From JACRCT01 sp049841135 (GTDB lineage: Bacteria > Myxococcota > Myxococcia > Myxococcales > UBA5297), in contig JASGHK010000004.1 of the NCBI GenBank assembly GCA_049841135.1, positions 3,100,001-3,164,000 on the forward strand: a stretch of DNA of 64,000 bases. Reading direction: 5' to 3'. Shown here one piece after another: positions 29,496-38,728 of this stretch. The stretch's first letter is position 1; each line of letters starts with the position of its first letter. Both the position numbers and the translations under genes were made by a program. The notes beneath the pieces were generated by a model. It did not search any database. It had not been told where the DNA came from and was given only the letters and a program-made list of their open reading frames with translations.

Positions 29496-30272
29496 ATGCG
29501 CGCCTTCGCTGCCCTCTCCATTTGCGCCGCCGCCCTCGGGCTCGCCCTCTCTTCGGGCGCCTGCGGGAACCCGAGCGACCTGCTCCCCGACACCGGTATG
29601 CCCGACGCCGGTCCCTTCGCCGTCTCGGGCACCGCCACCGCGTTCCCGCTCGCAAGCCGCTGGTTCGCCGAGCAGGGCCTCGACCTCCCCTCCCGGAGCG
29701 GCGCATCCCTGCGCCTGGAGGACCCCTTCGTCGCCGAGCGAATGCCGGATGCGGGGGTGAACGTCGACACCTCTCTCGAGGAGGACGGCCGCTTCGCGTT
29801 CTCGGACCTCGACGGGAGGGTCTCGGTGGGGCTCGCGGCCGTCGTCACCGACTCCCGCCCTGCGGGCCCCATGCTGAGCGAGAGCTTCCTCTTCGAGGGC
29901 GGCCCGCATTCGGTCTCCGACGCCAAGGCGTGGATGCTGCCCCTCGAGTTCGGCGCGGCGCTGGCCAAGGCGACGAAGATCGACGACCTCGCGACCCAGG
30001 GCTTCCTGCTCGGAGTGGTCCTCGACTCGGCCGGGAAGCCGGTCTCGGGCGCGGGCATCGCCGGCCACGACCTGGACAACAGCCGCGTGCGCTACCTCGC
30101 CGACGACCTCTCGCTCGTCGCCGATGCCCACGCGACCGGCCCCTCTGGAGCGTTCCTGGTCGTGGGCGAGGCCGACCTGATGAACTACTCCGTGGTCTCG
30201 CCCGAGGGCTACGCCCAGAAGAAGGCGCAGATCATCCCAGGCCGCGCATTCCTCATCGTCTTCCAGCCGTAG
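29496..30272 (+). CDS. lipoprotein, unknown function
   Basis: 258 residues; signal AALSICAAALGLALSSGAC with lipobox SSGAC, then the Asp/Pro/Gly linker NPSDLLPDTGMPDAGPF. The remainder resembles a carboxypeptidase-regulatory-like beta domain (GFLLGVVLDSAGKPVSGAGIAGHDL), often found in surface proteins. I chose the ATG at 29496 over the in-frame 29457 start because the signal peptide begins there. No enzymatic motif was seen. Confidence 0.78.
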   Translation: MRAFAALSICAAALGLALSSGACGNPSDLLPDTGMPDAGPFAVSGTATAFPLASRWFAEQGLDLPSRSGASLRLEDPFVAERMPDAGVNVDTSLEEDGRFAFSDLDGRVSVGLAAVVTDSRPAGPMLSESFLFEGGPHSVSDAKAWMLPLEFGAALAKATKIDDLATQGFLLGVVLDSAGKPVSGAGIAGHDLDNSRVRYLADDLSLVADAHATGPSGAFLVVGEADLMNYSVVSPEGYAQKKAQIIPGRAFLIVFQP

Positions 30273-30382
30273 GACCGGCCGGATCCCAGCCTGGGAAGCA
30301 TTGCCCACGGCGCGGTTTCGGCTAGGGTGTGCCTTCACGCAGCGCGTCAATTCCGCAACAGTCCCTCTCCTGAGGAGAGACC

Positions 30383-32430
30383 ATGGGCCCCATCGCCATC
30401 TCCGTCCTGCTCGTCCTGGCCGGTGCGTTCTTCATCTTCACGATGCAGCACCGCCTGCGGCTGCTGACCCGCCTGCAGAAGGCCGACCGCTTCGACCACC
30501 TGGGCGAGCGGGTGGTCGCGCTGTTCAAGTTCGGCTTCGGCCAGAAGCGGCTGCTCGACCCCGAGGAGCGTCTGCCGGGCGCGATGCACGCGCTCATCTT
30601 CCTCTCGTTCCTGGTGCTCTCGCTGCGGACGATCACCCTCTTCGGGATGGGCTTCTCGCCGACCTTCCACCTGCCCCTGCTCTCGGACGAGTCCGCCGTC
30701 GGCCGCGGCTACCTCTTCCTCAAGGACGTCATCCTCGCCGTCGCCTTCATCGCCGCGACGTACTTCATCGTGCTGCGCGCCTTCAAGCGGCCCGACCGGA
30801 TGACGAAGAGCTGGGAGGCCTACCTCATCCTCGGCTTCATCGCCGCGCTGATGGTCAGCGACGCCCTCTTCGAGGGCTCGCAGCTGGCCATCCAGAACCA
30901 GGGCTTCGACCCGATGCTGCCGGTCAGCTCCGCGACCGCCGGCTGGCTCGTCGGCTTCGACAGCCGCACCCTCGAGGTGCTGATGCACGCCGGCTACTGG
31001 GTCCACGTCACCATCATCCTGGTGTTCGGCAACTTCCTGCCCTACGGCAAGCACTTCCACGTCATCACCGCGCTCTTCAACGTCTACTTCGCGCGCCTGA
31101 CGCCGTCGGGGCAGCTCACCAAGCTCGACCTGGAGAACTCGGAGAGCTTCGGGCTGGCCAAGGCCACCGACTTCACCTGGAAGCAGGCCTTCGACGTCTA
31201 CAGCTGCACCGAGTGCGGGCGCTGCCAGACGCACTGCCCCACCTACGTCACCGGCAAGCCGCTCACCCATAAGGCGCTCAACCAGACCATCAAGGAGCAC
31301 CTGTACGCCGAGTCCAAGGAGATCCTGGCCGGCAAGAAGGGCGAGGAGCTGCAAGACGGTGCCGGGCACCGTCGTCGCCGACGACACGATCTGGGCGTGC
31401 ACCACCTGCGCCTGGTGCGAGACCGCCTGCCCGGTGCTCATCGAGAACCTGCCGCGGCTGATGGACATGCGCCGCTACCAGACGTTGATGGAGTCGAAGT
31501 TCCCGCAGGAGGTCACCCGGGTCTTCAAGGGCCTGGAGACGCAGGGCAACCCGTGGGGCCTGGGCTCCAACACCCGCGACGCGTGGGCCGAGGGGCTGGA
31601 GGTGCCGCGCTGCTCCGACGGCAAGGAGTTCGAGTACCTGTTCTTCGTCGGCTGCGCCGGCGCCTTCGACGACCGGCAGAAGAAGGTGAGCAAGGCGCTG
31701 GTGCGCATCCTCAACGCCGCCGGGGTCAAGTTCGCCATCCTCGGCAACGAGGAGACTTGCAACGGCGAGAGCGCGCGCCGGATGGGCAACGAGCTCGTCT
31801 TCCAGACGCTGTGCCAGCAGAACATCGAGGTGATGAAGGGCTACGGCGTCAAGAAGATCGTCGTGCAGTGCCCCCACTGCCTCAACACCCTCAAGCACGA
31901 GTACCCGCAGTTCGGCGGCCAATACGAGGTCGTGCACCACACCGAGCTGATCGCCAGGCTGCTCGCCGAGGGCAAGCTCAAGCTGCACGAGACCCCCGAG
32001 CCTCCAGAAGCTCGGCGGGCCGGTCACCTTCCACGACAGCTGCTACCTGGGCCGCCACAACGGCATCTACCAGGCGCCGCGCTCCGCCCTCAAGGCGGTG
32101 TTCAAGGTCGAGCCCAAGGAGCTGCCGCGCAGCGAGCGCCAGGGGTTCTGCTGCGGCGCCGGCGGCGGGCGCATGTGGATGGAGGAGAAGATCGGCACGC
32201 GCGTCAACCAGAACCGCATCGAGGAGATCGCCAAGAGCGGCGCGACCACGGTGGCCACCGCCTGCCCGTTCTGCCTGACCATGCTCAAGGACGCAGCCAA
32301 CGAGAAGAACCTCGAGCAGATCACGGTGCGCGACGTCGCGGAGATCGTCGCCGATGCGCTCCCCGCAGCGACCCCGAACGCAACCCCGGTCACCGAGCCC
32401 CCGGTGAAGGCCGAGGCTCCCACCGCCTGA
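30383..32430 (+). CDS. membrane Fe-S oxidoreductase, HdrD/GlpC/EMO-like (frameshifted at ~31353 and ~32002)
   Basis: About 682 residues once two indels are corrected. The N-terminal ~250 residues hold five to six TM helices with His residues (nitrate-reductase-gamma-like heme b domain). Then come two [4Fe-4S] motifs, CTECGRCQTHCP and CTTCAWCETACP, and two CCG domains: FFVGCAG...CPHCLNT, and DSCYLGRH...FCCGAGGGRMW...CPFCLTM. This order matches ETF:(methyl)menaquinone oxidoreductases and DsrK/HdrD relatives. The breaks lie at 31349-31355 (CTGCAAG for CTGCAG) and 31998-32004 (GAGCCTC for GAGCTC). It probably links acyl-CoA dehydrogenase/ETF to the quinone pool. The start follows TGAGGAGAG. Confidence 0.88.
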
Positions 32431-32433
32431 CGT

Positions 32434-32450
32434 GCTGAAGATATGTCAGC
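32434..32450 (+). promoter_or_regulatory. GCTGA-N7-TCAGC element (copy B)
   Basis: GCTGAAGATATGTCAGC is an imperfect palindrome 3 nt after the Fe-S oxidoreductase stop. It is related to 14939-14955 and to the 5' half of the 33-bp elements at 7860 and 62822. Confidence 0.35.
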
Positions 32451-32464
32451 GTCCATCAACATGG

Positions 32465-32487
32465 ACCGGCGCTTCAGCGGCGCCGGT
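32465..32487. terminator. hairpin between convergent genes
   Basis: ACCGGCGC (32465-32472) and GCGCCGGT (32480-32487) form a perfect 8-bp stem with a 7-nt loop at the meeting point of the oxidoreductase (plus) and TPR gene (minus). There is no clear U-tract in either direction, so the terminator role is tentative. Confidence 0.45.
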
Positions 32488-33704
32488 CACCAGACCTTCC
32501 ACCACTTCTTCTTGCCCTTGCCGTCGTCCTTCTTTTCCTTCTCGACGGCTTGAGGCGCCTGTGGCGCGGCCGGCATCTCCTTCGCCTCGACAGCCTTCAC
32601 CGGCTCGGGGGCGGCTGCCGGCTTGACCTCGGCGGCAGACGCCTCGACCTTGGCCTCGGGCGCCGCCGGCTGGGGGGCGGGCTCGGCGACCGGTTCCGCG
32701 GTCTTGACGGGCTCGGGCGGAGGCTCGGGCGGCATCTCGAGGACGGGCGCACTGGGCTCACCCGTCGCGGCGTCGAGCGCCGCCAGGAACTTCTCGGGCG
32801 CCAGCTCTTCCTTCTTCAGCGCGAGCGGCCACTTCGTCAGGTCCAGGTCCTTCGACGCGTGGCGCGCGATGGCCAGCAGCTTCGCGCCGTCCTTCTTGTA
32901 CTCGGCGGCGTAGCCCGTGGAAATCTGCTCGGCGAGCTTGTCGCGGCCGAGAGCCAGCATTCGGGCGCAGGCGTGGACGACGAGCGCGTCGCACTCCTTG
33001 AACAGCGTCACGAAGGTGGCCAACGCCTCCGGGTGGTTGGGGCGCAGGCTCAGCGCCCAGGTCAGGCAGCACGCCGCCCGGGCCGCATCCCCCGAGCGCT
33101 TGTACGCGACGCCCATGTCGGAGAGGACGCCCGCGGCGCTGGGCAGGAAGGTCTTCTCGCGCTTCTTCTTGAGCATGCCCACCGCGGTGCGGTAGCAGCC
33201 GATGGCCTCGGGCAGGTGGTTCTGAGCGCGCAGGCAGCGGCCTAGCAGGTGGTGCGCCACCGGCAGCCGGTCGTGGCAGTCGTCAACGAGCTCGGCCGCG
33301 ATGGCGTAGGCCTCGTCCACCTTCTTGGCAGCCAGGAGGTCGCTCGCCCGGCCGTAACGCCCGCTCCAGTCGTGCTCGACGTCCGCTGCGAACTCGTTCA
33401 GGTCGATGGTCTTGGGCCCGGGGCACTGCACGTAGGTGACGACGTGGTCGACCTCCTTGGCGCCCTGCGACAGCGTCGCGCGGTGGTCGGGGTCGATGGG
33501 GATGGCCCAGGGCGGCAGCGCCCGGTCGGGGACCGAGAGGACATAGGCGAGCTGGCCCTTGGAGTCGTTGCGGACCTGCAGCTCGACGTACATCCCCTTG
33601 AAGAGCGCCAGCGCCGCGGCCTGGTCGGACACCCGGAAGTTGAAGACCGGGATCTGGTCCTTGAAGTTGTAGGAGCCGCCAGTGAAGAGGTTCGCGAAGT
33701 CCAA
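32487..33704 (-). CDS. TPR-repeat protein with Pro/Ala-rich C-terminus
   Basis: 405 residues, starting with TTG at 33704 (GAGGGAG upstream). The N-terminal ~110 residues form an unrecognised globular domain (FKDQIPVFNFRVSDQAAAL...). It is followed by tetratricopeptide-like helices (PVAHHLLGRCLRAQNHLPEAIGCYRTA; GVAYKRSGDAARAACCLTWALSLRPNHPEAL) and a long Glu/Pro/Ala/Val linker ending in a basic-aromatic tail (GKKKWWKVW). It is probably a cytoplasmic scaffold. The tail could be a membrane- or partner-docking peptide. Confidence 0.8.
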   Translation of the reverse strand: MDFANLFTGGSYNFKDQIPVFNFRVSDQAAALALFKGMYVELQVRNDSKGQLAYVLSVPDRALPPWAIPIDPDHRATLSQGAKEVDHVVTYVQCPGPKTIDLNEFAADVEHDWSGRYGRASDLLAAKKVDEAYAIAAELVDDCHDRLPVAHHLLGRCLRAQNHLPEAIGCYRTAVGMLKKKREKTFLPSAAGVLSDMGVAYKRSGDAARAACCLTWALSLRPNHPEALATFVTLFKECDALVVHACARMLALGRDKLAEQISTGYAAEYKKDGAKLLAIARHASKDLDLTKWPLALKKEELAPEKFLAALDAATGEPSAPVLEMPPEPPPEPVKTAEPVAEPAPQPAAPEAKVEASAAEVKPAAAPEPVKAVEAKEMPAAPQAPQAVEKEKKDDGKGKKKWWKVW

Positions 33705-33831
33705 GGGGTCTCCCTCGCTCTCGGTGTCAGGGAGGACACCCTACCGCGTTCAACACAGGGGGACAGCAACCGCGATGGTCCAGCGGCGCTTCACGGGGCT
33801 CCCAGGGCCGGGCGCGCCCCCGCATAAGGTA

Positions 33832-33849
33832 TGTCAGTGGTCACTGACA
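33832..33849. promoter_or_regulatory. perfect 8-bp inverted repeat, candidate operator
   Basis: TGTCAGTG-GT-CACTGACA lies about 85 bp before the radical SAM gene start and 128 bp before the TPR gene start, between the two divergent genes. Symmetry and spacing fit a dimeric transcription factor site. The same TGTCA/TGACA half-sites occur at 7873-7888. Confidence 0.5.
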
Positions 33850-33933
33850 CCCTTTGCCCGTCGCCAGTCGGCCCGCGCCGACACGGGGCCCTCCCGTGAT
33901 AGCTATCCGGACCGTCTCGCCTGGAGCCTTCGC

Positions 33934-35028
33934 GTGCCCGTCGCCAGTCGCCTCGCCGCCTCGTTCTTGCCGCGCACCGCGGTGCTGGAGATGACCTACC
34001 GCTGCAACCACGCGTGCCTGTTCTGCTCCTGCCCGTGGTTCGCCCCCGACGGCCGGTTCGAGGCGCTCCCTGAATTCACGACCGCGCAGTGGAAGGACGC
34101 CATCGCCACGCTCTGCCGCATGGGCGTGACCGAGCTGTGCTTCACCGGCGGCGAGCCGCTGCTCAAGGAGGGGCTCGTCGAAATCATCCGCTTCGCCTCG
34201 ACCTGCTCCTGCGAGCACGTGCGGACCCTGGGCGAGGAGCTGGTGGTCGAGAGCGGTCCGCCGGCGCTGCACCTGCTCAGCAACGGCCTCGCCATGTCCG
34301 AGGAGGTGCTCTCGCTCTGCGAGGAGCTGGGCATCCACCTGGGGATGAGCCTGCCCGGCTTCACGACCTTCGCCGAGCACACCGCCGCCGGCCGCGACCC
34401 CACTGGCGTGCTGCACTGGTTCCGCCGCGCGGCCGAGGTCGGCGTCCGCACCCACGTGGGCATCACGGTCACCCGCAAGAACCTCGACGAGCTCTACCAG
34501 GCCATGGGCCAGGCGCTCCTCGCCGGCGCGGGCGAGGTGCTCCTCAACCGCTTCATGCCCGGAGGCCGCGGCCTGCACCACGCGAAGGAGCTGATGCTCG
34601 ACCGCGACGGCGTCCGCCGGATGCTCGCCATCGCGGAGGAGGTGCTGCGCACGGCCGGCCGCTACGGCAACGTCGGCACCGAGCTGCCGCGGTGCCTCTT
34701 CGACGCCTCGGCCCACACCCGCCTGACCATCGGCAGCGAGTGCGCGGCGGCGTTGCAGTTCTTCGTGGTCGACCCGTCGGGCTTCATCCGCGCCTGCAAC
34801 CACTCGCCCGAGCGCCTGGCGCCCTTCTCCCGCATCGACACCGTCAAGGACCACCCGACCTGGAGGCGCTTCGTCCTGCGCGACTACCTCGCCGAGGCCT
34901 GCGAGCCCTGCTCGCTCGCCGCCCACTGCGCCGGCGGCTGCCGCGAGGCCGCGCGCATCTGGAACGGCCAGCTCCACTCGCTCGACCCGCTCTTCGACGG
35001 CTGCCCGCCGTCGCCCGTGCGCCGCTGA
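33934..35028 (+). CDS. radical SAM protein with SPASM-like C-terminus
   Basis: 364 residues. The SAM-binding cluster is CNHACLFC in VLEMTYRCNHACLFCSC, followed by the FTGGEPLL and LLSNGLAMS motifs. The C-terminal Cys series (GSECAAAL, ACNHSPERL, CEPCSLAAHCAGGC) resembles SPASM/twitch auxiliary cluster sites, typical of peptide- or protein-modifying radical enzymes. The GTG at 33934 follows GGAG by 8 nt; a long open frame upstream is not conserved. A small gene of 73 codons follows at 35118 and could be a partner or substrate. The target is unknown. Confidence 0.88.
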   Translation: MPVASRLAASFLPRTAVLEMTYRCNHACLFCSCPWFAPDGRFEALPEFTTAQWKDAIATLCRMGVTELCFTGGEPLLKEGLVEIIRFASTCSCEHVRTLGEELVVESGPPALHLLSNGLAMSEEVLSLCEELGIHLGMSLPGFTTFAEHTAAGRDPTGVLHWFRRAAEVGVRTHVGITVTRKNLDELYQAMGQALLAGAGEVLLNRFMPGGRGLHHAKELMLDRDGVRRMLAIAEEVLRTAGRYGNVGTELPRCLFDASAHTRLTIGSECAAALQFFVVDPSGFIRACNHSPERLAPFSRIDTVKDHPTWRRFVLRDYLAEACEPCSLAAHCAGGCREAARIWNGQLHSLDPLFDGCPPSPVRR

Positions 35029-35117
35029 GAGTTTTCAGCGAAGCTCCGGCCATCCAGAACAATCGCTTTCTTTCCGGTGCGGCCCCGGCCGCGAAGTGAG
35101 CGATGGGAGAGCAATCG

Positions 35118-35339
35118 ATGGCCGACGAGAACACCTTCAGCGCTGGACTCGCTTGGGCCATCGCCCAGGTCGAGAAGGAGTCTCCGCCGATGATCCGCGC
35201 GGCCAAGGGCGCGGGAAGCAACCCGGAGCGACGCGCGGCCCTGGAGCAAGGCGTCGACGTCCTCGAGCGGCTGAAGAAGGCGTTCCTCGCCGAGGCCAAG
35301 CGCCGGGCCGCCGCAAGCAAGCCCGGCCCGGCGGTTTGA
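35118..35339 (+). CDS. small hydrophilic protein downstream of radical SAM gene
   Basis: 73 residues beginning MADENTFSAGLAWAIAQVEK; mostly helical, Ala/Lys/Glu-rich and without cysteine. The ATG at 35118 has GGGAGAG 5-10 nt upstream, better placed than the in-frame ATG at 35103. It lies 90 nt after the radical SAM gene on the same strand. It could be a RiPP-like substrate, a partner or an unrelated small protein; nothing in the sequence decides. Confidence 0.6.
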   Translation: MADENTFSAGLAWAIAQVEKESPPMIRAAKGAGSNPERRAALEQGVDVLERLKKAFLAEAKRRAAASKPGPAV

Positions 35340-35346
35340 GAGACCG

Positions 35347-35366
35347 GCGCGGCCGGCCGGCCGCGC
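35347..35366. terminator. 20-bp perfect GC palindrome between convergent genes
   Basis: GCGCGGCCGG followed by its exact reverse complement (35357-35366), in the 51-bp gap between the small plus-strand gene and the minus-strand ferritin-like gene. A GC-rich cruciform at a convergent junction fits a bidirectional terminator, although only TCGTTCTTCC follows. Confidence 0.5.
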
Positions 35367-35390
35367 ACGGTCGTTCTTCCATCTCGGGAA

Positions 35391-36178
35391 TCAGGCCCCC
35401 GGCTGCGGCTGATCCGGCGCCGGAGCGGCGGCCTGGGCCCCGAGGCCCGCCTGGCCGAGCAAGGCGTTCTCGAGCCAGGCGCGGACCGACGAGAGGTGCT
35501 CGGTCTCCTCGTCGAGCGCCTTGCGGAAGTCCTCCGCCAGGTCGTCCTGGCCCAGCTGCGCCGCCATCCGCGCCAGCGTGTTCCAGCCGTCGTTGTCGGC
35601 CAGCTCCGCGACGAGGATCGCCTTGAGCCCTTCGGTGAAGGTGCTGCGCGCGTCGCTCAGCACGGCGAGCAGGCCGGCGCTCGCCGTACCCATCACGTCC
35701 GCCGAGGGCGTCATCACCGTCGGGTCGGCGCCGAGCTTCACGATGGCCTTCTGCACGAGGTCGAAGTGCTGCAGCTCCTCGTTCATCAGGTGCTCGATCT
35801 GCCCGCGCGTCGGTGCGCCCACGCCCGGCTCGGCGGAGTCGTACCGGCACAGGAGCGCCTCGTAGAGCCGCACCCCCGTTCGCTCGAACGCGAGCCGCTC
35901 GGCCAGCTGGTCGATGAAGACGCTCGCGTGCTGGCCCTGGATGGCCTTGACCACCGTCTTGGCCAGCCCCTTGGCGGTGGCGGGGGGCGGCATGGTGCCG
36001 ATGGGCGAGACCGATTGCCCCCACTCGACCGCGGAGCGGTGGGGTGGGCCGAGACGTCGTAGGACGGCGCCGGCACGCCCTGCTCCGCGCTCTGGATGGC
36101 TTCCTTGGACTGGATTGGCGAGGTGGCGAGGCCGGTCCGATTGAGCCCGATGTCGACGGGCTTGGTGGGGCTGCTCAC
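35391..36178 (-). CDS. ferritin-like domain protein (frameshift near 36032)
   Basis: About 262 residues. The GTG at 36178 overlaps the stop of the upstream ferritin-like gene (GTGA), so the two are coupled. The N-terminus reads SSPTKPVDIGLNRTGLATSP, then the frame shifts by -1 near 36029-36034 (CCGCGG), a likely missing base, and continues AVEWGQSVSPIGTMPPP. The helical core carries ferritin-like metal ligands: LAFERTGVRLYE, HLMNEELQHFDLV, ILVAELADNDGW and ALDEETEHLSSV. It is probably a cytoplasmic diiron or stress protein of unknown reaction. Confidence 0.8.
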
Positions 36179-37374
36179 TGGATCCTCCCTTCCCAGCTCG
36201 CGCCGACCGCGGCCGCGCGGCCGACCAGCTCGGTGCCCGGACGCCAACGGTAGCCCTGGGCAATCTCCTCGGACGGCGTGCCCTGCGACCGGAGGTAGGC
36301 GCGGTAGTCGACCGAGCGCTGCGGGTCCATGGCCCCGTCGACGATGTCCTTGCCCGAGGCGCGCAGGCCGACCTCGCGCTCGAGCGTCTCCTTCACGAAC
36401 TGGCGGTGGCTCTCGTAGCGGATGGGATCCGGCAGGGTCGCCGGCAGCACCTCTCCCGCGTCGCGCTTCTCCAGCCGCTGGAACGCCTCCATCGCCACCT
36501 GCAGGTGCCCCAGCTCGTAGGCCAGGAAGCGGTCCCAGATGGCCTTGGCCCGCGGGTTCGACTCCGTCTGCAGGCAGCTCCAGTAGTTCCAGACCTCGGT
36601 CGCCTCGTGGAGCAGCCACTTCTCCAGCCACGACTCCGCAGGGTCGGCGAGCGACTCGTACTGGGTGACGTGCTGCTCCTCGATGGAGGCGATCTCCGCG
36701 TACAGCGCTCGCGCGACCGGGTCGGAGAAGAACGGCCCGACGGTCATGTAGTAGTCGTGCGTCTGGTACTCGCCGGCCACCAGCGTCATCGCGTTGAGCT
36801 TCGACAGCGGGTGGGCCACGGTCCGGTCGTACGGCCGGCGCACGTCGTCCTCCGGGTCGCGGTGCTCGACCGCCGTGGGCCGGCCAGGCCGGATGTCGGT
36901 GTAGCTCTGCAGCAGGTTGTTGGCGTCCTTGCCCTCGACGCGGTCGAGCAGCGCCGCGTAGCGATACATGTGATCGAAGTCCTCGAGCAGCCCGAAGCGA
37001 TAGACCTGCGCCAGATAGGGATCCGGCTCGTGCTGCGCCAGGTGCGCCGTCACCTCGATGGCCACCTGCTCATATCCGATGGTCGTCTCCAGCGGAGACT
37101 GGTCCGGCGGGTTCATCCAGTTGACCATCGTCTGCTGGTGCTGCTCGCTGCGCCGCAGCCGCGCCAGGATCTCGCGCAGCCCGCCGTCGGAGGCGCGGGC
37201 CATCACGTGCGAGAAGCGCAGCGCCTCCGACTCGATGCCGTTCATGAGGATCACCCGGACGCGGGTGAACGCGTCGTCGTCGAGCTTGCTGTAGGGCGGC
37301 CCCGCCATCTCCCGGAAGGTGAACCGCTGCTGGTCGAGCGGGACTCCTCTCTCCTTGAACAAGTCCAACGCCAT
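36175..37374 (-). CDS. two-domain ferritin-like protein
   Basis: 399 residues and largely helical. Candidate diiron ligands occur in two sets: GIESEALRFSHV ... RRSEQHQQT ... LLEDFDHMYRY in the first half, and IASIEEQHVTQYESL ... LHEATEVWNYW ... YELGHLQVAMEAF in the second. The C-terminus is acidic then aromatic. The ATG at 37374 follows GAGGGGGGC. It is coupled to the smaller ferritin-like gene downstream, suggesting a hetero-complex or tandem oxidative-stress proteins. The family is not precisely recognised. Confidence 0.78.
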   Translation of the reverse strand: MALDLFKERGVPLDQQRFTFREMAGPPYSKLDDDAFTRVRVILMNGIESEALRFSHVMARASDGGLREILARLRRSEQHQQTMVNWMNPPDQSPLETTIGYEQVAIEVTAHLAQHEPDPYLAQVYRFGLLEDFDHMYRYAALLDRVEGKDANNLLQSYTDIRPGRPTAVEHRDPEDDVRRPYDRTVAHPLSKLNAMTLVAGEYQTHDYYMTVGPFFSDPVARALYAEIASIEEQHVTQYESLADPAESWLEKWLLHEATEVWNYWSCLQTESNPRAKAIWDRFLAYELGHLQVAMEAFQRLEKRDAGEVLPATLPDPIRYESHRQFVKETLEREVGLRASGKDIVDGAMDPQRSVDYRAYLRSQGTPSEEIAQGYRWRPGTELVGRAAAVGASWEGRIQ

Positions 37375-37453
37375 GCCTGCCCCCCTCGCGGCGCAGTCGC
37401 GCCCCTCAGGGCCGGAGCCCCGGCCCTCCCTGCTCTCTCGATGCCTTGCCGGT

Positions 37454-37934
37454 TCACTGACCCGACGCCGCCGGCGGGTTCAGCTGCTGGCCCGCCTGCG
37501 AGGAGACCGCGTCGAATCCGGGTCGCGGTGGCCTGCCCCTGCTGCACCTGGTAGCTCGCGCGGACCTGGATGCCGGGCATCAGCTGGTCGAAGGAGACCT
37601 GCTTGCCGTCGAGCGTCACCTGCGTCTGTCCGGTGATCTGCAGCGTCGCCGACCCCTGCCCCGGGACACGGATGACCAGCTGGTTGGCGTTGGCCTGCGA
37701 GAGCGTCCCCGAGACCATGCCTGGCTGTTGCAGGCCACCGAAGGCCTGCTGCTGGCGGGAAGACTGTTGCACCTCCTGAACCTGCTGGCTCATCGACAAT
37801 CCCTGGTGGCTCTGCCCGGAGCTGGCTTGTCCCGAGCCACCTTGGCCGACCCGACCTTGTTGCTCGAGCTGGTCGCAGCCGGCGATGCCCACCGCGAGCA
37901 AGGCCGCCGCAACGATCCCCAACGCGTTCTTCAT
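37454..37934 (-). CDS. Gln-rich small lipoprotein (frameshifted at ~37516)
   Basis: About 160 residues: MKNALGIVAAALLAVGIAGC (lipobox GIAGC), then a Gln/Ser-rich stretch (SQQVQEVQQSSRQQQAFGG) and a small beta domain (GMVSGTLSQANANQLVIRVP...GIQVRASYQVQQGQATATRI). The frame breaks at 37514-37518, where minus-strand GATTC replaces GATC; correcting it gives TRIDAVSSQAGQQLNPPAASGQ and a stop at 37454. The leader has GGGGAGGC. The domain resembles DUF5666-like beta modules. It is in the same direction as the ferritin-like pair. Confidence 0.72.
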
Positions 37935-37980
37935 GCCTCCCCGCCCCTTCCTCATCCCTTGGCTGCCTCGGCGACCGAGG

Positions 37981-38728
37981 TCAGTGCAGCGGCGGCGGCT
38001 CGTTTTCTGGATAGCCCGGCACCATCGCCCCGGACATCTTCTGTTCGACCCTCTCCTGCACCTGGCTGACCTGGTCGCGGACCTTGTCCTTGAGCGGCGC
38101 CATGGTCCGCTGCTCGCGCTCGCTGACCGGGATGAGCTGGCCCGCGATGAGGCCGAGCAGGATGGCGCCCAGGCCCAGCAGCAGCGACTGCTCGTTCACT
38201 GCGGTTTGGAAGAGCCCCGACGCCGCCTCCTTGATCTGCCCGCCGCTCGGGGCGCGCTGCCGCATCTGGCTGGCCCGGCCCTTGACGGTGTCTGCGGCAC
38301 CTCGGGCCTTCTGCTCGAATCTGCTCCTTGCCTTGGAGCGCCCGCGCTCGCAGGTCGGAGGCCCGCTGGTGCGAGTCGCCCTCGAGCTCCAGCTCCGCCT
38401 GCTCCCAGTGCGCCTCCTCGGCTTCGGGGCTCAGGTACTCCGCCTCGGCGGCCTCGATCTCCATGCCCCGACGTCGTTGCTGCCCTTTCGCCGCCCGCGT
38501 CGCGATGGCCGCGCCGATGCCGGCGCCCAGCGCACCGCCCAGGATCCTCAGCGCCGCCGGGCTTTGCCGGGCGCGCTGCGTCCACTCGCTCGTCTTCCTC
38601 ACCGCCGCCTCCCTGGTCTGCTGCGCGACGTAGCGCCCGCTGCTGCGCCGGGCCAGCTCATCCACGGCCTCGCTCAGGCGCTCGCGTGCCGCTGCGATCT
38701 CGCCCTTCGCATCATCTCTCTCGCCCAT
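37981..38728 (-). CDS. DUF3618-like membrane-associated protein (frameshifted at ~38321)
   Basis: About 248 residues. The N-terminus GEIAAARERLSEAVDELARRSS is the DUF3618 helix motif. A central Gly/Ala segment (ILGGALGAGIGAAIATRAAKG) and a C-terminal TM helix (LLLGLGAILLGLIAGQLIPV) follow. The frame breaks at 38319-38323: minus-strand GATTC for GATC; removal of one T restores GKEQIEQKARGAADTVKG. The start at 38728 has GAGGAGG. It overlaps the holin-X gene by 55 nt, so the two are co-expressed. A structural or stress envelope role is likely. Confidence 0.78.

Noticed and set aside
27059..30079. 1006-codon minus-strand open frame
   Set aside because: Antisense to the repeat lipoprotein and its neighbours; low-complexity Arg/Gly/Val composition produced by GC-rich repeats, with no domain or leader.
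33855..33950. 16-bp direct repeat TGCCCGTCGCCAGTCG at 33855 and 33935 as an attachment site
   Set aside because: Only 80 bp apart and with no integrase; more likely a small local duplication around the start of the radical SAM gene.
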